From an uncultured Bacteroides sp. (GTDB lineage: Bacteria > Bacteroidota > Bacteroidia > Bacteroidales > Bacteroidaceae): DNA of 64,000 nt. The number at the start of each line of letters is the position of its first letter. Position 1 is the stretch's first letter. Location of the stretch: assembly GCA_949300425.1 (NCBI GenBank), contig CASGED010000060.1, positions 1-64,000 of the forward strand, given 5' to 3'. The position numbers were made by a program, and so were the translations under genes. The notes below the pieces were generated by a model that did not search any database, was not told the DNA's origin, and was given only the letters and a program-made list of their open reading frames with translations. Shown piece after piece: positions 35,941-46,595 of this stretch.

Positions 35941-36627
35941 ATGAAACTAAAAATACTTTTTATAAGCACCCTCTTGCTGGCAGGCATCACGTCCGTACAG
36001 GCGCAAGTAGGCGATCAACGCTATAATTTCTCCGTAGGCGTCAATGGCGGTGTCAACATCAACTCCGTCAGCTTTTCGCCCAGCGTGCGCCAAGGCTCGC
36101 TCATCACTCCCACGGGCGGCATCACACTGCGTTACATCTCCGAGAAATATTTCGGCATGATATGTGGCGCCCAACTCGAAATCAACTACTCCCAACAAGG
36201 ATGGAGCGAGTTTTACGAGGATTACCCTGAACTGGCCTACACCCGCAAGATGAATTATGTCAATATCCCGTTTCTCGCCCACCTGGCTTTCGGTAAAGAG
36301 GGCCGCGGCATGCAATTCTTCATCAACGCCGGTCCGCAGATAGGCTTTTTCCTGAGCGATAGCCACACGATAAGCGAAGGCTGGGAGAACTATACTAACC
36401 TCATCATCGAGCAACACGATGCCCCCATTGACAACAAGTTCGACTACGGCATCGCCGGAGGCGCGGGAGTAGAGCTACGCACCAAGATAGGCCATTTCCA
36501 AGTAGAAGGCCGCTACTACTATGCCCTCTCCGACTTCTACGGCACCACGAAGAAGGACTACTTCTCCCGTGCCGCCCATGGCGTCATCAGTGTAAAGGTG
36601 GCTTATTTGTTTGATTTGATGAAATAG
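35941..36627 (+). CDS. Outer membrane beta-barrel (porin-family) protein
   Basis: 228-residue protein with signal peptide (MKLKILFISTLLLAGITSVQA) and alternating amphipathic strands ending in an aromatic-rich C-terminus (GVISVKVAYLFDLMK), as in the PorT/OmpW-like small barrels of Bacteroidetes. Start is the ATG at 35941; an upstream TTG in frame is not needed. It is probably in one transcript with the LysM gene, 20 bp upstream. Confidence 0.82.
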   Translation: MKLKILFISTLLLAGITSVQAQVGDQRYNFSVGVNGGVNINSVSFSPSVRQGSLITPTGGITLRYISEKYFGMICGAQLEINYSQQGWSEFYEDYPELAYTRKMNYVNIPFLAHLAFGKEGRGMQFFINAGPQIGFFLSDSHTISEGWENYTNLIIEQHDAPIDNKFDYGIAGGAGVELRTKIGHFQVEGRYYYALSDFYGTTKKDYFSRAAHGVISVKVAYLFDLMK

Positions 36628-36659
36628 TGGATTCTTTTTTAAATATAAGATAAAAAGTC

Positions 36660-37223
36660 ATGAATGAAGTATTGAAAAACATGGAAGCACGCCACAGCGT
36701 ACGTGCTTATACCGACCGCCAAGTGTCGGCCGAAGATTTGAATCTGATATTACGTGCCGCTACGTGTGCCCCCAACGGCATGCACTTAGAGACATGGCAC
36801 TTCACAGCCATCCAAAACGCTACGATATTGAACGAACTGAACGAAGCAATAAAATGCGCTTTTGCCAAGAGCGGAGACCCGCACTTGCAGGAACGGGGCC
36901 ACAGTGCCACCTATTGCTGCTACTATCATGCCCCCACGCTGGTCATCGTATCCAACGAGCCGACACAATGGTGGGCAGGCATGGATTGCGCCTGCGCTTT
37001 GGAGAACATCTTCCTGGCCGCCCGTTCCTTAGGTATCGGATCCTGCTGGATTAACCAACTGGGGCAAACGTGCGACGACCCCGATGTACGCGTCCTCCTT
37101 ACCCGCCTCGGCGTTCCGACCCATCATAAAGTGTACGGTTGTGCCGCTTTGGGCTACGAACCTGAGGGGACGCCTATGAAAGAGAAAATAGTAAAGGAGG
37201 GAACGATAACGATTTGGCGTTGA
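36660..37223 (+). CDS. Nitroreductase-family FMN oxidoreductase
   Basis: 187-residue NAD(P)H-dependent flavoprotein. ARHSVRAYTDRQVSAEDLN is the FMN-phosphate-binding N-terminus; AATCAPNGMHLETWHF and the C-terminal GIGSCWINQL and KVYGCAALGYEPEG complete the fold. Reduction substrate unknown. A 32-bp gap separates it from the barrel gene. Confidence 0.92.
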   Translation: MNEVLKNMEARHSVRAYTDRQVSAEDLNLILRAATCAPNGMHLETWHFTAIQNATILNELNEAIKCAFAKSGDPHLQERGHSATYCCYYHAPTLVIVSNEPTQWWAGMDCACALENIFLAARSLGIGSCWINQLGQTCDDPDVRVLLTRLGVPTHHKVYGCAALGYEPEGTPMKEKIVKEGTITIWR

Positions 37224-37261
37224 TTCCTCGACCGATGACGAAACACGCCACATTGGCTTGA

Positions 37262-37286
37262 AACACAGAAGTACGGAGACACAAGG
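37262..37286. repeat. Half copy of the AACACAGAG-type dispersed repeat
   Basis: Starts AACACAGAAGTACGGAGACA and resembles the left arm of the dyad at 48599-48680. It lies in the spacer before rnpB, which otherwise holds only the rnpB promoter. Confidence 0.45.
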
Positions 37287-37385
37287 TCTGATAACACATC
37301 ACGATATTCTGGGTGTAAGACCGGGAATATTTGTAAATTCAACTTTTCAGGCCTTTTTGTACCTTCGTTTTTCAAATATAATTCC

Positions 37386-37393
37386 TACCTTTG
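37386..37393 (+). promoter_or_regulatory. rnpB promoter (-7)
   Basis: TACCTTTG, 10 bp before the RNA 5' end; TTCG at 37364-37367 is a weak -33. Confidence 0.6.
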
Positions 37394-37403
37394 CACACAT
37401 AAA

Positions 37404-37761
37404 GCAGCAGGCCGGCTTGTCGCTCGCACTCAAGTGCGGGAGGAAAGTCCGGGCAACGCAGAGCATCCTACTTCCTAACAGAAAGCTGTCCGCGAGGGCA
37501 GAGTAACGCAGAAGAAAAGAACCGCCGGCTTCCGGGTCGGTAAGGGTGAGAAGGCGGGGTAAGAGCCCACCAGACTTGTGGCGACACAAGGGCTGTGCGT
37601 CTTAGGAGTTGTAAGGTCATGTAAACCGGCGTAAGGAGGGTGGCTCGCCCGATGTCGGAGGGTAGACCGCTAAAGCCGTATGGCGACATGCGGCGCAGAT
37701 AAATGACAGGCGCTCCGTTTATGAACGGAGAACAGAACCCGGCTTACAGGCCGGCTGCTTT
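37404..37761 (+). ncRNA. rnpB: RNase P RNA (class A)
   Basis: About 358 nt catalytic RNA that matures tRNA 5' ends. The ends pair as P1 (GCAGCAGGCCGGCTTG with the 3' CAGGCCGGCTGC). Conserved cores are visible: GGGAGGAAAGTCCGGGC near the 5' end, CAGAGTAACG-like and GAGGGCAGAGTAA in the middle, GGTAAGGGTGAGAAGGCGGGGTAAGAG, and the 3' core AGATAAATGACAGGCGC with ACAGAACCCGGCTTACAGG. A U-rich run follows. Boundaries are accurate to a few bases. Confidence 0.96.
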
Positions 37762-37799
37762 TTATTTTCAGCACACATTGGCACATTAACCATATTAGC

Positions 37800-39119
37800 A
37801 TGAACAAACGAATCGCAGCTCTTTGGAAATTCCTCACCTACGACATTTGGCGTATCACAGAGGACGAGGTCACCAAAACGACCTTTTCCCTCTATAATAT
37901 CATCAAAACCATCTATCTCTGCATCACCCGCTTTACTAAAGACCGACTGGCTAATAAAGCGGCAGCCCTGACCTATAGCACGCTGATAGCCATCATCCCT
38001 ATCTTGGCTTTGGTATTTGCCATCGCGCGCGGCTTCGGGTTCGACAACATCATCGAGCAACAAATCCAAGAAGGACTGGTAGGCATGGGAGAGGCAAGCA
38101 CGGTCATCCTGGAAACGGTCAACACTTATCTGGCGCAAACCAAGAACGGCGTGTTCATCGGCGTAGGCCTCATCCTGTTGTTTTATTCAGTGCTCAACCT
38201 GATAAACAGTATGGAAATCACTTTCAACCGCATATGGCAAGTGAAGAAGGCACGAAGCATGTATCGGCGCATCACCGACTATTGCTCTATGCTGCTCCTT
38301 ATCCCCGTCCTGCTGGTGCTTTCAGGAGGTCTTTCCATCTTCACCGCCACCGTACTGAAGCACATCGATGACTATACCCTGTTGGCTCCTGTCGGTAAGT
38401 TCTTCATCCGATTCATTCCTTTTGTACTGACCTGGTGCATGTTCACGGCCCTCTACATCTTCATGCCCAACACAAAAGTGAAGTTCAAACATGCCTTGGT
38501 ATCAGGCATCTTGGCGGGAACGGCCTACCAGTTTTTCCAATTCCTGTACATCAACGGTCAGTTATGGGTATCGCGCTACAATGCCATCTATGGTAGCTTT
38601 GCCGCCCTGCCCTTGCTGTTGCTGTGGTTGCAAATCTCGTGGACCATCTGCCTTTTTGGCGCCCAACTGACCTACGCCGGACAAAACATCCGCAACTTCA
38701 GTTTCGACGCCGACACACGCAACATCAGCCGACGCTACCATGACTTTGTAACCGTACTCATCATGTCACTCATCGCCAAGCGCTTTGCCGCCGGCACTTC
38801 CCCCTACACTGCCGAAGAATTGTCCGAAGAAGGGGAGATTCCCATCCGCCTGACCCGACGCATCTTGGACGAACTAGAAGAAGTTGGACTGGTACACGAA
38901 GTCAGCACGGACGAGAAGAGCGAATCCCTCTCCTACCAACCGTCGATAGACATTAACAAACTGAATGCTGCCACCCTCTTCGACCGCCTGGACACGCATG
39001 GCTCCGAGGATTTCAAGATAGACAAAGAACATGCCTATAACGGACAATGGCAGATGCTGATGAAGGCAAAGGAAGAATATTACTCCCATGCGGGACAAGT
39101 GTTGCTGAAAGACTTATAA
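37800..39119 (+). CDS. yihY: YihY/BrkB-family membrane protein with C-terminal winged helix
   Basis: 439-residue inner-membrane protein. About six transmembrane helices occupy residues 55-300, including the family core KAAALTYSTLIAIIPILAL and YGSFAALPLLLLWLQISW. A cytosolic tail (about 310-439) reads as a winged-helix segment (AEELSEEGEIPIRLTRRILDELEEVGLV). Function of the family is unresolved (once misassigned as RNase BN). The tail is longer than in the E. coli protein and usual in Bacteroidetes. Confidence 0.9.
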   Translation: MNKRIAALWKFLTYDIWRITEDEVTKTTFSLYNIIKTIYLCITRFTKDRLANKAAALTYSTLIAIIPILALVFAIARGFGFDNIIEQQIQEGLVGMGEASTVILETVNTYLAQTKNGVFIGVGLILLFYSVLNLINSMEITFNRIWQVKKARSMYRRITDYCSMLLLIPVLLVLSGGLSIFTATVLKHIDDYTLLAPVGKFFIRFIPFVLTWCMFTALYIFMPNTKVKFKHALVSGILAGTAYQFFQFLYINGQLWVSRYNAIYGSFAALPLLLLWLQISWTICLFGAQLTYAGQNIRNFSFDADTRNISRRYHDFVTVLIMSLIAKRFAAGTSPYTAEELSEEGEIPIRLTRRILDELEEVGLVHEVSTDEKSESLSYQPSIDINKLNAATLFDRLDTHGSEDFKIDKEHAYNGQWQMLMKAKEEYYSHAGQVLLKDL

Positions 39120-39125
39120 AAACGA

Positions 39126-39161
39126 GGAAGACTATCTCACTTAGTAGTGGGACAGCCTTCC
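39126..39161. terminator. Hairpin between yihY and GH97 gene
   Basis: GGAAGACTATCTCACT and AGTGGGACAGCCTTCC pair around TAGT. The mismatches become mostly G-U pairs in the minus-strand RNA. Probable bidirectional terminator. Confidence 0.55.
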
Positions 39162-39185
39162 AGACACTAAACCTATTGAAAACGA

Positions 39186-39332
39186 AAATGATAATTTAGC
39201 GCGCGCAAGCGCGCTTTAATGAAGAATTAAGAATGAAGAATTTAGACTGCGCTGTCAGTGCGCACAATCACGCCGCATGGTCATTCTTCATTCTTAATTC
39301 ATCATTCTTCATTTAATAGCTAAATTCCCATT
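39186..39332. repeat. Dispersed AAATGATAA...TTCCCATT repeat, copy A
   Basis: 147 bp with ends AAATGATAATTTA and TAAATTCCCATT. The interior has a GCGCGCAAGCGCGC hairpin and a long inverted repeat built of GAAGAAT/ATTCTTC words (39219-39240 against 39281-39311). It lies between convergent yihY and GH97. Confidence 0.7.
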
Positions 39333-39348
39333 TACAAGACAGCCATTT

Positions 39349-41529
<2,181 letters not shown>

Positions 41530-41540
41530 TTATATCGCCA

Positions 41541-41617
41541 CAAAAATAAGGAAAACCCGCGAAGCGAATGAAGCAAAGCCCAATGAAAAGATTTGCAAAC
41601 ACATAGCAAACGTTTGC
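41541..41617 (-). promoter_or_regulatory. GH97 promoter with LacI-type operator
   Basis: The -7 element TATTTTTG lies on the minus strand at 41541-41548. A perfect 12-bp palindrome GCAAACGTTTGC (41606-41617), with the CG centre typical of LacI/GalR operators, lies about 60 bp upstream. Further TTTGCAAA words flank it (41592-41599 and 41692-41699). Confidence 0.6.
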
Positions 41618-41730
41618 ATAACGAGAGATTTCCTTTGCGTCACCCAAATCACTCTCAAAAAAATCATCACTACAGACACCTGTAGAGCTGATTTGCAAAA
41701 GATTTACAAGAAAGTGATAAAGTCAGGAAT

Positions 41731-42894
41731 TCACTCCTCTCCTTCCCTTTCCTCCTCCCTTGGCATCAGCCGAGGCGAGATGCGCTTCTTAGGCGTGAGG
41801 CTCATGCCGCGGAGTTGCTCCGCCTGACGGACGATGTTGCCCGGACCTTGCGAAAGCTGGCCAGCGGCACGGTCGTAGTCCCTTTGGAGGGCGGAGAGGC
41901 GGTCGCCGATAGCGAGGAACGTGTCCGTGAAGCCCGCCAGCTTCTCGTAGAGGGCGGTGCCGCGACGGATAATGTCCTGCACGTTCTTCACCTGATACTC
42001 GCGCTTCCACAAGTCCAACGAAAGACGCAGGGCGCTGATAAGGTTTGTGGGACTCATGAGAACCACTTTCCGGCGGTAGGCATACTCCCACAGGGTGGGG
42101 TCGGTCTGCACGGCCAGCAGGTAAGCGCCCTCGGTGGGGATGAACATCATGACGAAATCCGGCGCGTTGAGGTCGTAGCGCGAATAATCCTTGCGGCTCA
42201 GCTCATCGATGTGGGCGCGGACGGAGGCCATGTGCGCCTTCAGGTGGCGGGCCTGCTCGTCACGACCTGACGCAGCGGTATAGGCGGCGTAGGCGGTGAG
42301 TGAGACTTTGGAGTCGATTATCATTTCGCGGTCGTCGGGATAACGCACGATGATGTCGGGTTGCATGCGCCGGCCGCTCTCCTCACTAACCAGCGTCTCG
42401 CCCCGCTCGTCCTTGAGGAACTCCTGGCGGAAGTAGTGCTCGCCCTCTATCAGGCCGCTGGCTTGCAAGATGCGCTCCAAGATGGCTTCGCCCCAGTCGC
42501 CCTGCATTTTGGTGTCACCCTTCAAAGCACGGGTCAGGTTGTTGGCCTCCTCGCTCAAGCGTTGGTTCAGCTCCACCAACTCCTTGATGCGCTCGCCCAG
42601 CGAGAAACGCTCCTTGGCCTCGGCGGAGTAAGCACGCTCCACCTGCTGGCGGAAGTCCTTCAGGTTCTCGCCCAAAGGACGGAGCAGGTGGTCCATCTGC
42701 TCGGCGTTCATGCGTTTGAAGTCCTCCGTGCGGCTCTGGAAAATACGGTTTGAAAGGGCTTCGAACTCGGCGTTCATGCGTCGGCGCAGGGCCTCGGTTT
42801 CTTTGTCCATGCCGCGCCGGGAGTACAGGTAACCCGCGATGGCACCCACGGCCAGCCCGGCTACGAGGGAGAGGACGATTACGACCGGCAGCAT
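41731..42894 (-). CDS. rmuC: DNA recombination protein RmuC
   Basis: 387-residue protein limiting inversions and recombination at short repeats in E. coli; nuclease-like core. An N-terminal membrane anchor ([22 protein letters not shown]) is followed by a coiled coil (about 25-130) and the RmuC core: [38 protein letters not shown] and [15 protein letters not shown]. Start chosen at 42894 (MLPVVIV), where the ATG overlaps the map stop by 1 bp. The acidic tail EEEREGEE ends the protein. Confidence 0.93.
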   Translation of the reverse strand: MLPVVIVLSLVAGLAVGAIAGYLYSRRGMDKETEALRRRMNAEFEALSNRIFQSRTEDFKRMNAEQMDHLLRPLGENLKDFRQQVERAYSAEAKERFSLGERIKELVELNQRLSEEANNLTRALKGDTKMQGDWGEAILERILQASGLIEGEHYFRQEFLKDERGETLVSEESGRRMQPDIIVRYPDDREMIIDSKVSLTAYAAYTAASGRDEQARHLKAHMASVRAHIDELSRKDYSRYDLNAPDFVMMFIPTEGAYLLAVQTDPTLWEYAYRRKVVLMSPTNLISALRLSLDLWKREYQVKNVQDIIRRGTALYEKLAGFTDTFLAIGDRLSALQRDYDRAAGQLSQGPGNIVRQAEQLRGMSLTPKKRISPRLMPREEEREGEE

Positions 42895-43748
42895 CACTCG
42901 GTCAGCGTTTCGTTGCCGTCCGGCGTTATCAGTATCTGGCTCTCCCACTGGGCGGAAGGCAACCCGTCGTCGGTCAGGACGGTCCAACCGTCGGCTTCGT
43001 CGATGAAGACTTCGTACGTGCCCATGTTTATCATCGGCTCGATGGTGAACGTCATGCCGGGCACGATAAGCATGCCCGTGCCGCGGCGTCCGAAGTGCTC
43101 CACATCCGGCTCTTCGTGGAACTTGATGCCGCATCCGTGACCACACAAGTCACGCACCACGCTGTAGCCGTTCTTCTCGGCGTGCTCCTGGATAGCGGCT
43201 CCCACGTCGCCCAATCGTGTCCAGGGACGAGCCATGCGCACGCCTATGTCACGACACTCACGAGCCACTTCCACCAGCCGACGCATCTCGGGGCTGACGT
43301 CGCCTATGAGGAACATGCGTGAGGCGTCGGAGTAGTAGCCCCGGTAAATGGTCGACACGTCTACGTTGACGATGTCGCCACTCTTCAGCACTTCGCGCGT
43401 GCTGGGGATGCCGTGGCACACCACGTCGTTTATGCTGGTGCAGACGCTCTTGGGGAAGCCGTCGTACATGAACGGAGCGGGGATGGCGTCGTGGTCTGTC
43501 GTGAAGCAATACACCATATGGTCGATGTCAGCGGTGGTCATGCCTTCGCGGATGTTCTCGGCCACGTAGTCCAGCAGGGCAGTGTTGATGCGCGCGCTGG
43601 CTCGGATGCCTTCAATCTGTTCCTCGGTACGCAGCAGGTTCCGCTGGGGAAGGCGGACGCCCTCGCGCTTATAATGTTGAATCTTGGCCTCTACTTCATC
43701 GGGGTAGCCCTTAGGGGTGAAGCGGGCGTTTTTCATCAGTCTTTTCAT
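42894..43748 (-). CDS. map: Type I methionine aminopeptidase
   Basis: 284-residue metalloprotease removing N-terminal Met. It has a short Bacteroides-type N-terminal extension ([18 protein letters not shown]) and the five metal ligands in [51 protein letters not shown] and the final QWESQILI. Start at [10 protein letters not shown], 30 bp after the -7 box TATCTTTG (43778-43785). It overlaps rmuC by 1 bp, so the two are translationally coupled. Confidence 0.95.
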   Translation of the reverse strand: MKRLMKNARFTPKGYPDEVEAKIQHYKREGVRLPQRNLLRTEEQIEGIRASARINTALLDYVAENIREGMTTADIDHMVYCFTTDHDAIPAPFMYDGFPKSVCTSINDVVCHGIPSTREVLKSGDIVNVDVSTIYRGYYSDASRMFLIGDVSPEMRRLVEVARECRDIGVRMARPWTRLGDVGAAIQEHAEKNGYSVVRDLCGHGCGIKFHEEPDVEHFGRRGTGMLIVPGMTFTIEPMINMGTYEVFIDEADGWTVLTDDGLPSAQWESQILITPDGNETLTE

Positions 43749-43777
43749 TGTTCGCTTTCTGTTTTCAAATCGTAGCG

Positions 43778-43808
43778 CAAAGATAATTTCTTTTTGGGAA
43801 ACATGCAA
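43778..43808 (-). promoter_or_regulatory. map-rmuC promoter
   Basis: TATCTTTG (43778-43785) and TTG (43806-43808) at 20-bp spacing on the minus strand. Confidence 0.65.
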
Positions 43809-43880
43809 GAGGGATAAGCCAACAATCATTAGAGGAACGCCTGCCTTTGTTGCGTGAAAAGGCTGCAACCACTTTGCATT

Positions 43881-45281
43881 TCAGAGGGGGATTTTCCGGC
43901 GATAGCGTTCGTAGCGGGCGGTGATATCGCGCACAAAGTTGTAGGTCTCCACGCCGCGAAAGTAGCCGTGGCGGCACACGGAGTCGGTGTAATAACGTTC
44001 GTCGGATTTCAAGAGGATGAACTTCTCCACGTTGTCACGCCATACATATTTGTCCTTGCCGTACTTCTCGGCCAGGGCCATGGCGTCCAATACGTGCCCG
44101 ATGCCGGAATTGTAGGAGGCGAGGACGAAGTTCGTCCGCTCCGGTTCGGGGATGGAGCGGAAGCTGCGGGCGGTCTGCCCGAGGTACTTCACGGCGGCGC
44201 GCACGCTTTCCTCGGGGTTCTGCTCGCGTCCGGGAGGCACGCCCATGGCGCGGGCGGTGGAAGGCATGAGCTGCATCAGGCCTCGCGCTCCGGCCCATGA
44301 CACGGCGGTGGTGTCGAAGTTGCTCTCGTTATAGGCCAAGGAGGCCAATAGGCGCCAGTCCCAACCTATCGAAGGGGCGTATTTCTTGAAGAGGGCGTCG
44401 TAGTGGGAGATGATGCCCCGGCTCAGGGAGAGGATGGGCGTATGGGGCGTGGCCTTGCTCTGCTCGAAGTAGCGTTTCTCGCTGGCCTCGTAGTCGGGCG
44501 AGGAGGCGTTGGCCCGGTACCAGCGGTCGGCGGCATTGGCCAGCAGGGGGCAGTCGGGGCGCACGGCCCAAGAGGAACGCTGGTCGAAGCTGAGGGGCAG
44601 GCTGACATCCAGCTGGGGGAAATAGGTGCGGTTGAGCCGGGCCACGTCGTCATCGCTCACGGTATAGGGAATCTCGCCCCGAGCCACTTTTGCGATGAGG
44701 TCCTCGTGCGTCACGCTATCGCCCCGCACCACGTGTATGCGGATGCCCCCGCCCAACTCCCGGTCGAGGTTAGCCAAGCGGTCGTGGTACTTGCCGGGCT
44801 TCACGTAGATGTCCTTGCCCACAAGTTGGGTGACATCGCGCAGAGGCTCCGCACCCCGCATCCGGCGTTGCACCAGCACCTGGTGGGTGATGATTTCCTC
44901 GCCGCAATAGCGCAGGCTGTCCTTCCACTCCTTCGTGACGGGCAGGGCGTAGGCTATAAGGTCGCCCTCGCCGGAAAGCAGCATACGAATCATGTCCCGC
45001 ACACTGCGTGCCACCTTCACTTCCAACTCCAGTCCCAGGCTGCGGGCGAACTGCTCGGCCAGTTCGTACTGGAAGCCCATGTCCTGCCCGCGGTACATGA
45101 AGTAGGACGTGGAACTGTAAAGGGTGAGCACCACCAACCGGCCCGTGTCCTGTATCTGGGGCAGGTCGTGGGGTACAGGTCCGGCGGGCGCAGGTTTCCG
45201 TCCTCCTCCCCCGCAAGCGAAGAGCAGGAGGAGCAGGAGACTTATTAATGAAGAATGAAGAATGAAGAATTTTGTTTTCAT
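43881..45281 (-). CDS. mltF: MltF-like lytic transglycosylase lipoprotein
   Basis: 466-residue peptidoglycan lytic transglycosylase. The lipoprotein signal ends in LLLLLLFACGGGG. An N-terminal SBP_bac_3-type ligand domain (DTGRLVVLTLYSSTSYFMYR through about 270) is followed by an SLT domain: LLASLAYNESNFD with the catalytic Glu, GARGLMQLMPSTARAMG and FVLASYNSGIGHVLDAM. The first 14 codons (MKTKFFILHSSLIS) are written almost wholly in TTCTTCAT words from the adjacent dispersed repeat. Nothing but that repeat separates it from udk. Confidence 0.92.
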   Translation of the reverse strand: MKTKFFILHSSLISLLLLLLFACGGGGRKPAPAGPVPHDLPQIQDTGRLVVLTLYSSTSYFMYRGQDMGFQYELAEQFARSLGLELEVKVARSVRDMIRMLLSGEGDLIAYALPVTKEWKDSLRYCGEEIITHQVLVQRRMRGAEPLRDVTQLVGKDIYVKPGKYHDRLANLDRELGGGIRIHVVRGDSVTHEDLIAKVARGEIPYTVSDDDVARLNRTYFPQLDVSLPLSFDQRSSWAVRPDCPLLANAADRWYRANASSPDYEASEKRYFEQSKATPHTPILSLSRGIISHYDALFKKYAPSIGWDWRLLASLAYNESNFDTTAVSWAGARGLMQLMPSTARAMGVPPGREQNPEESVRAAVKYLGQTARSFRSIPEPERTNFVLASYNSGIGHVLDAMALAEKYGKDKYVWRDNVEKFILLKSDERYYTDSVCRHGYFRGVETYNFVRDITARYERYRRKIPL

Positions 45282-45289
45282 GGGCTCAT

Positions 45290-45462
45290 AAATGATAATT
45301 TATCTGTCTCAGGGAACGCAGACGACGCAGAATACACAGATGAACGCAGACTTATATATATATATATTTCAGTGCAGATAAGCGAAGCCCTTTATTTTCC
45401 GCGAGCCTCTGCGCCCGTCTGCGTAGTCTGCGTTCTCCTAATCAGCCCGCTAAATTCCCATT
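45290..45462. repeat. Dispersed AAATGATAA...TTCCCATT repeat, copy B
   Basis: 173 bp filling the whole udk-mltF spacer and touching the udk stop codon. The interior forms a long imperfect hairpin: GGAACGCAGACGACGCAGA pairs with TCTGCGTAGTCTGCGTTCT. It is nearly identical to copy C; the main difference is a TA run (45352-45365). Confidence 0.88.
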
Positions 45463-46069
45463 ACCTGATGTGCCGTTTGACGTACATGGTTAGTATGTCG
45501 ATGGCCACGTGGTTATCGCCTCCTTCGGGCACGATAAGGTCTGCGTAACGTTTACACGGCTCGATGAATTGCAGGTGCATGGGTTTCAGGACGCGCGTGT
45601 AGCGTTCCATCACGGCCTCGGCGGTGCGTCCCCGCTCCAGCACGTCGCGCTGGATGACGCGGATAAGCCGCTCGTCGGGGTCGGTGTCGACAAACACCTT
45701 CAGGTCCATCATGGCACGCAGGGAGGCGTCGTACAAAGCCATGATGCCTTCGATGATGATAACCTCGCGCGGCTCGATGTGGATGGTCTGCGGCAAGCGC
45801 GAGGAGGTGACGTACTCGTACACAGGCTGCTCCACGCTCTCGCCCCGGCGCAGGGCTGCCACCTGGCTGGTAAGGAGCGGCCAGTCGAAAGCGTCGGGAT
45901 GGTCGAAGTTGATGCTTTGCCTCCGCTCCAGGGGCACATGGCTGCTGTCCTTATAGTACGAGTCCTGAGGGAGGAGCACCACTTCGCCCTCGGGCAGGCT
46001 TTCGATGATTTTCTTTACGACGGTGGTCTTTCCCGACCCTGTGCCGCCGGCAATTCCTATGATTAACAT
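45461..46069 (-). CDS. udk: Uridine kinase
   Basis: 202-residue pyrimidine salvage kinase phosphorylating uridine and cytidine. P-loop GIAGGTGSGKTT at residues 5-16, DSYYKD and INFDHPDAFDW substrate region, VIIIEGIMALYD and RLIRVIQRDVLERGRT lid. Start at MLIIGIAGG (46069); the longer frame adds a non-homologous tail. Its stop codon overlaps the end of repeat copy B. Confidence 0.95.
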   Translation of the reverse strand: MLIIGIAGGTGSGKTTVVKKIIESLPEGEVVLLPQDSYYKDSSHVPLERRQSINFDHPDAFDWPLLTSQVAALRRGESVEQPVYEYVTSSRLPQTIHIEPREVIIIEGIMALYDASLRAMMDLKVFVDTDPDERLIRVIQRDVLERGRTAEAVMERYTRVLKPMHLQFIEPCKRYADLIVPEGGDNHVAIDILTMYVKRHIR

Positions 46070-46167
46070 GATTCGATGCTTTTTTTGATTTATATTGAAT
46101 ACCTGCAAATATAAAACTTATTTTTTATAATCCGCTTCCAAAAGATTAAAAAACTTCCCCACCCGGT

Positions 46168-46199
46168 TTCGCCATATAGATACAAATCGCTATCTTTGC
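46168..46199 (+). promoter_or_regulatory. Promoter of the Dabb-dsbD operon
   Basis: TTTCG (46168-46172) and TATCTTTG (46192-46199) at 19-bp spacing. The leader holds the hairpin CGGGGCTCCACCCCG followed by GCTAAATTCTCATTT, a solo relative of the dispersed repeat end. Confidence 0.6.
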
Positions 46200-46275
46200 G
46201 GATTGAAAAAACGGGGCTCCACCCCGCTAAATTCTCATTTGCTTTGCAAAACATTAAAAAACGAACATAAAAATT

Positions 46276-46575
46276 ATGGTAAAACACATCGTGTTGTTCA
46301 AACTGAGGAATGACATCCCGGAGGAGACGCGCCGTGCGGCCGCACTCCGCTTCAAGGAAGCCATCGAAGCGCTTCCGCCCAAGATAGACGTGATTCGCAA
46401 CATCGAAGTGGGGCTGAACATGAACCCCGACGAGACGTGGACGATAGCCCTGTACGGCGAGTTCGACACGCTGGCCGACGTGCGCGCCTACGCCACGCAT
46501 CCCGACCACGTGGCCGCCGGGAAACTTTTGGCCGAAGTGCGCGAGAGTCGTGCGTGCGTGGATTACGAGATTTGA
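46276..46575 (+). CDS. Dabb (stress-responsive A/B barrel) family protein
   Basis: 99-residue dimeric alpha/beta barrel protein. VKHIVLFKLRNDIPEETRR and the C-terminal YATHPDHVAAGKLLAEV are the family signature. Function unknown in bacteria. It starts 77 bp after the -7 box and ends 20 bp before the DsbD-like gene, so the two are likely one operon. Confidence 0.9.
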   Translation: MVKHIVLFKLRNDIPEETRRAAALRFKEAIEALPPKIDVIRNIEVGLNMNPDETWTIALYGEFDTLADVRAYATHPDHVAAGKLLAEVRESRACVDYEI

Positions 46576-46595
46576 AAAGAAAAGACATTTCCTAT

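Noticed and set aside
37258-37700. Small open frames across 37.26-37.69 kb
   Set aside because: They overlap RNase P RNA or its promoter region and have no protein features.
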